Shown here: positions 6,976-9,002 of the stretch, one piece after another
How positions within the stretch are numbered: position 1 is the first letter of the stretch
How the letters are laid out: each line of letters begins with the position of its first letter
Assembly: GCA_028711675.1 (NCBI GenBank)
Contig: JAQTRT010000120.1
Location: 1-9,002 of the forward strand
Source: a bacterium
Lineage (GTDB): Bacteria > Spirochaetota > JAHITG01
DNA: 9,002 bases
Reading direction: 5' to 3'
The notes under the pieces: model-generated
What the model was told of the DNA's origin: nothing
Database searches by the model: none
What the model saw: the letters and a program-made list of their open reading frames with translations, nothing else
Translations under genes and position numbers: made by a program

Positions 6976-9002
6976 ATGACTGTGACCACCGTCGATTATT
7001 TTATCATGATCTCATGTTTTGCTGCTTGTGCCATTAATATCCTCTTTGCCCTGTTCCTCTGGGTCAAGAATCCCAGGGATATCGTGGCCAGGAATCTGAA
7101 ATTGTCCATCCTCTTCACGGCCGTGTACGGCCTGGGCGTGGGCGGCGAATATTTCTGTTATTATTATCTTCCCCGGCTTAGTAATTTTGCCGCCAGGGTA
7201 TCCTTGTCCAGTATCCTCTCCATACCCCCGTATGTGGTTTTCAGTTATTATCTCTCCGGGAACCTTAAGAATATCAGACTGAAGAAGATCATTATCTATG
7301 CCCTGACCATAACGCTCGTTACGCTCATCTTTACCACGGACCTGATGGTGGTCACGGTAAAGGACTGGCATCACCTGAAACCGGACGATCCTCCTGCGGG
7401 GCCGCTGGAACCCCTGGTGCGGCTTTTTATCCTGGCCAGTCTCACTGTCGCTACTTATAACCTTCTGAAAGGATTCCGGAAGACCACAGGGTTCAGGCGG
7501 GTTCAGTTGAAGTATTTTATCTGGGGTATCTTCGTATATATTTTTTTTACCATTATCCTGTCCGCCATTATCCCGCTGGTATTCCAGAATGACCAGTTCG
7601 CCCAGCTGCCCCCGGTCATCTCCATTATTATGACAGGAACGGCCACATTTGCCATTATCCGGTACAGGCTGATGGATATCGAGACGGTCGTGCACAAGAC
7701 CATTCTATGGGTTTTGACAAGCCTTCTCATCATCCTGCCGGTTTATTTTTTCTGGAAATTTTTTCAGCCCCTGCTTTCCCGCGCTACGGACATTTTTCTC
7801 AGCTTGGTGATGTTGTTCTGGTTTCTCATCTACGGATGGTACAATAAAAATATCCAGCCCGGCATCGATCATTTGTTCCGGAGAAGGAAATATGATTATT
7901 ATAACATGCTCAGGGAACTGGGCCAGAAGATCGGAACAGAGCTGGAGCTGAACTCGGTCCTCAGCCGGCTCTTCAGGGAATTGCAGAATGTCCTGTATAT
8001 CCGGAATGTCCTGATCCTTGTCCGGTCCGCCGACCGGGAGGACCGGGATTTCTATGAAGTAGGGCAGGCCGGGTACGATCAGTCTTTTTTAAAAAGTCAG
8101 GAGAAGGTACTGTTAAAAGAGAAGAGCGGACTTTATCATTGGATCATGCAGAAAAAAAAGGCAGTGGAAAAAGGGCAGATCATGTTCGACCCGCAGTACA
8201 GGGAGATCAAGGAGGAGTCCCTTTTATTCTATTATCACCATAACCTGGAGCTGCTGGTGCCCCTAATCCTGGAGGCGAAAGTGATCGGTGTAATGCGCCT
8301 GGGAAAGAAGGAGAACCTGCAGGGCTATACTTTAATGGATACGGACCTGCTGGAGCAGTTGTGCCACCGGATCGGGGTCACTATCGACAACGCCCTTCAT
8401 CACAGCGATATCGTGGAGAAGGAGAGGCTGGAGGAGGCCTTGAAACTGGGTCAGAAGATCCAGCTGACGCTGCTCCCGAGTGAAGTTCCCCGGATCAAAG
8501 GTTTGAATGTATACGGATTCATGACCCCGGCCCGGGAGATCGGCGGTGATTATTTCGATTTCATCGCCATGCCGGAAAAAAAGAGCCTGGCCATCGTGAT
8601 CGGTGATATTTCCGGGAAAGGAGTGGGGGCCGGACTTTACATGGTCATGCTCAAGACCGCCGTTCATATCTTTTCGAAGAAAGAACAATCACCCAGGCAG
8701 GTCATTCTGGACGTGAACCGCGTCTTCAACCGGCAGATCGAGGGAGAGAAATTCATGACCCTGCTTTATCTTCTGTGGCAGGAGGAGGACGCAACGCTCA
8801 CATACTCTTCGGGTGCCCATGAACATATCCTGGTCTACCGGGATGCTGCACGCGAAGTGGAAACCATCCCGTCCGGCGGTATCCTGCTGGGTGTCCTTCC
8901 CGATATCAACAGCTATATCGAGGAAAAGAGCATCAAGCTGAAGCCCCGGGATAAGATCCTTTTATACACGGACGGAGTGACGGAAGCACATAACAGCAAA
9001 CA
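6976..9002 (+). CDS. Membrane sensor phosphatase: multi-TM, GAF, SpoIIE/PP2C (3' truncated)
   Basis: An uninterrupted frame runs from ATG 6976 to the window end (675 complete codons, no stop). An in-frame TGA at 6964 rules out a longer N-terminus. Residues 1-300 hold about eight or nine transmembrane segments, with features of the 7TM sensor module found in some histidine kinases (QLKYFIWG near 177-184, then RYRLMDI at 229-235). The junction FRRRKYDYYNMLRELG leads into a GAF-like domain (about 306-475). A linker helix KLGQKIQLTLLP (about 490-501), typical of RsbU-like proteins, precedes the SpoIIE-type PP2C phosphatase: GGDYFDF (D525), GDISGKG (D544), SSGAHEHILVY, GGILLG and TDGVTEA (D666). 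The metal-binding aspartates are present. Family members dephosphorylate anti-sigma-factor antagonists in partner-switching pathways; the partner is not in view. Only the last part of the phosphatase domain is missing. A weak purine-rich ribosome binding site GAGAGA precedes the start. Confidence 0.93.
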   Translation, partial: MTVTTVDYFIMISCFAACAINILFALFLWVKNPRDIVARNLKLSILFTAVYGLGVGGEYFCYYYLPRLSNFAARVSLSSILSIPPYVVFSYYLSGNLKNIRLKKIIIYALTITLVTLIFTTDLMVVTVKDWHHLKPDDPPAGPLEPLVRLFILASLTVATYNLLKGFRKTTGFRRVQLKYFIWGIFVYIFFTIILSAIIPLVFQNDQFAQLPPVISIIMTGTATFAIIRYRLMDIETVVHKTILWVLTSLLIILPVYFFWKFFQPLLSRATDIFLSLVMLFWFLIYGWYNKNIQPGIDHLFRRRKYDYYNMLRELGQKIGTELELNSVLSRLFRELQNVLYIRNVLILVRSADREDRDFYEVGQAGYDQSFLKSQEKVLLKEKSGLYHWIMQKKKAVEKGQIMFDPQYREIKEESLLFYYHHNLELLVPLILEAKVIGVMRLGKKENLQGYTLMDTDLLEQLCHRIGVTIDNALHHSDIVEKERLEEALKLGQKIQLTLLPSEVPRIKGLNVYGFMTPAREIGGDYFDFIAMPEKKSLAIVIGDISGKGVGAGLYMVMLKTAVHIFSKKEQSPRQVILDVNRVFNRQIEGEKFMTLLYLLWQEEDATLTYSSGAHEHILVYRDAAREVETIPSGGILLGVLPDINSYIEEKSIKLKPRDKILLYTDGVTEAHNSK

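Noticed and set aside
7012..7695. Minus-strand open frames across the sensor phosphatase's membrane region
   Set aside because: The + strand frame through here is open from 6976 to the window end and carries clear GAF and SpoIIE motifs downstream; the minus frames are shadows of transmembrane codons.

Overview
The window is a densely packed, single-strand stretch of bacterial chromosome. All seven genes that I can support lie on the + strand, with gaps from an 8-bp overlap to 89 bp. I see no transposon, CRISPR array, tRNA, rRNA or phage gene. GC content is intermediate, with heavy use of CTG, ATC, AAG and CGG codons throughout, so nothing stands out as recently acquired. The host looks Gram-negative (diderm), because one product has a signal peptide, beta-barrel-like sequence and a C-terminal phenylalanine. 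The AmrS-type radical SAM enzyme and the membrane-bound GAF/SpoIIE phosphatase fit an anaerobic or facultative environmental lineage. A spirochaete or similar phylum is possible, but that is only an impression; no marker gene here settles it.

First block (1-4567): the 3' two-thirds of hflX (ribosome-associated GTPase, cut by the left edge) runs after 1 bp into a 603-residue charged cytoplasmic protein that I do not recognise. That gene overlaps amrS by 8 bp, and 3 bp later comes an AEC-family membrane transporter. The spacing indicates one translationally coupled operon, although the four functions do not form an obvious pathway. amrS is present without its usual partners amrA (AMMECR1) and amrB (Memo).

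Gap (4568-4656): 89 bp, the only AT-rich intergenic region, with a candidate sigma70-type promoter and a good Shine-Dalgarno sequence in front of a GTG start. No intrinsic terminator is visible.

Second block (4657-9002): a membrane-anchored alpha/beta hydrolase with a complete Ser-Asp-His triad, then a predicted outer-membrane barrel with Omp85-like sequence but no room for POTRA domains, then a large sensor phosphatase (multi-TM, GAF, SpoIIE/PP2C) that runs off the right edge with no stop. Gaps of 42 and 30 bp suggest co-transcription. This block looks like envelope and signalling functions. The main unknowns are the 603-residue protein and the POTRA-less Omp85-like barrel; I do not find a clearly new multi-gene system.
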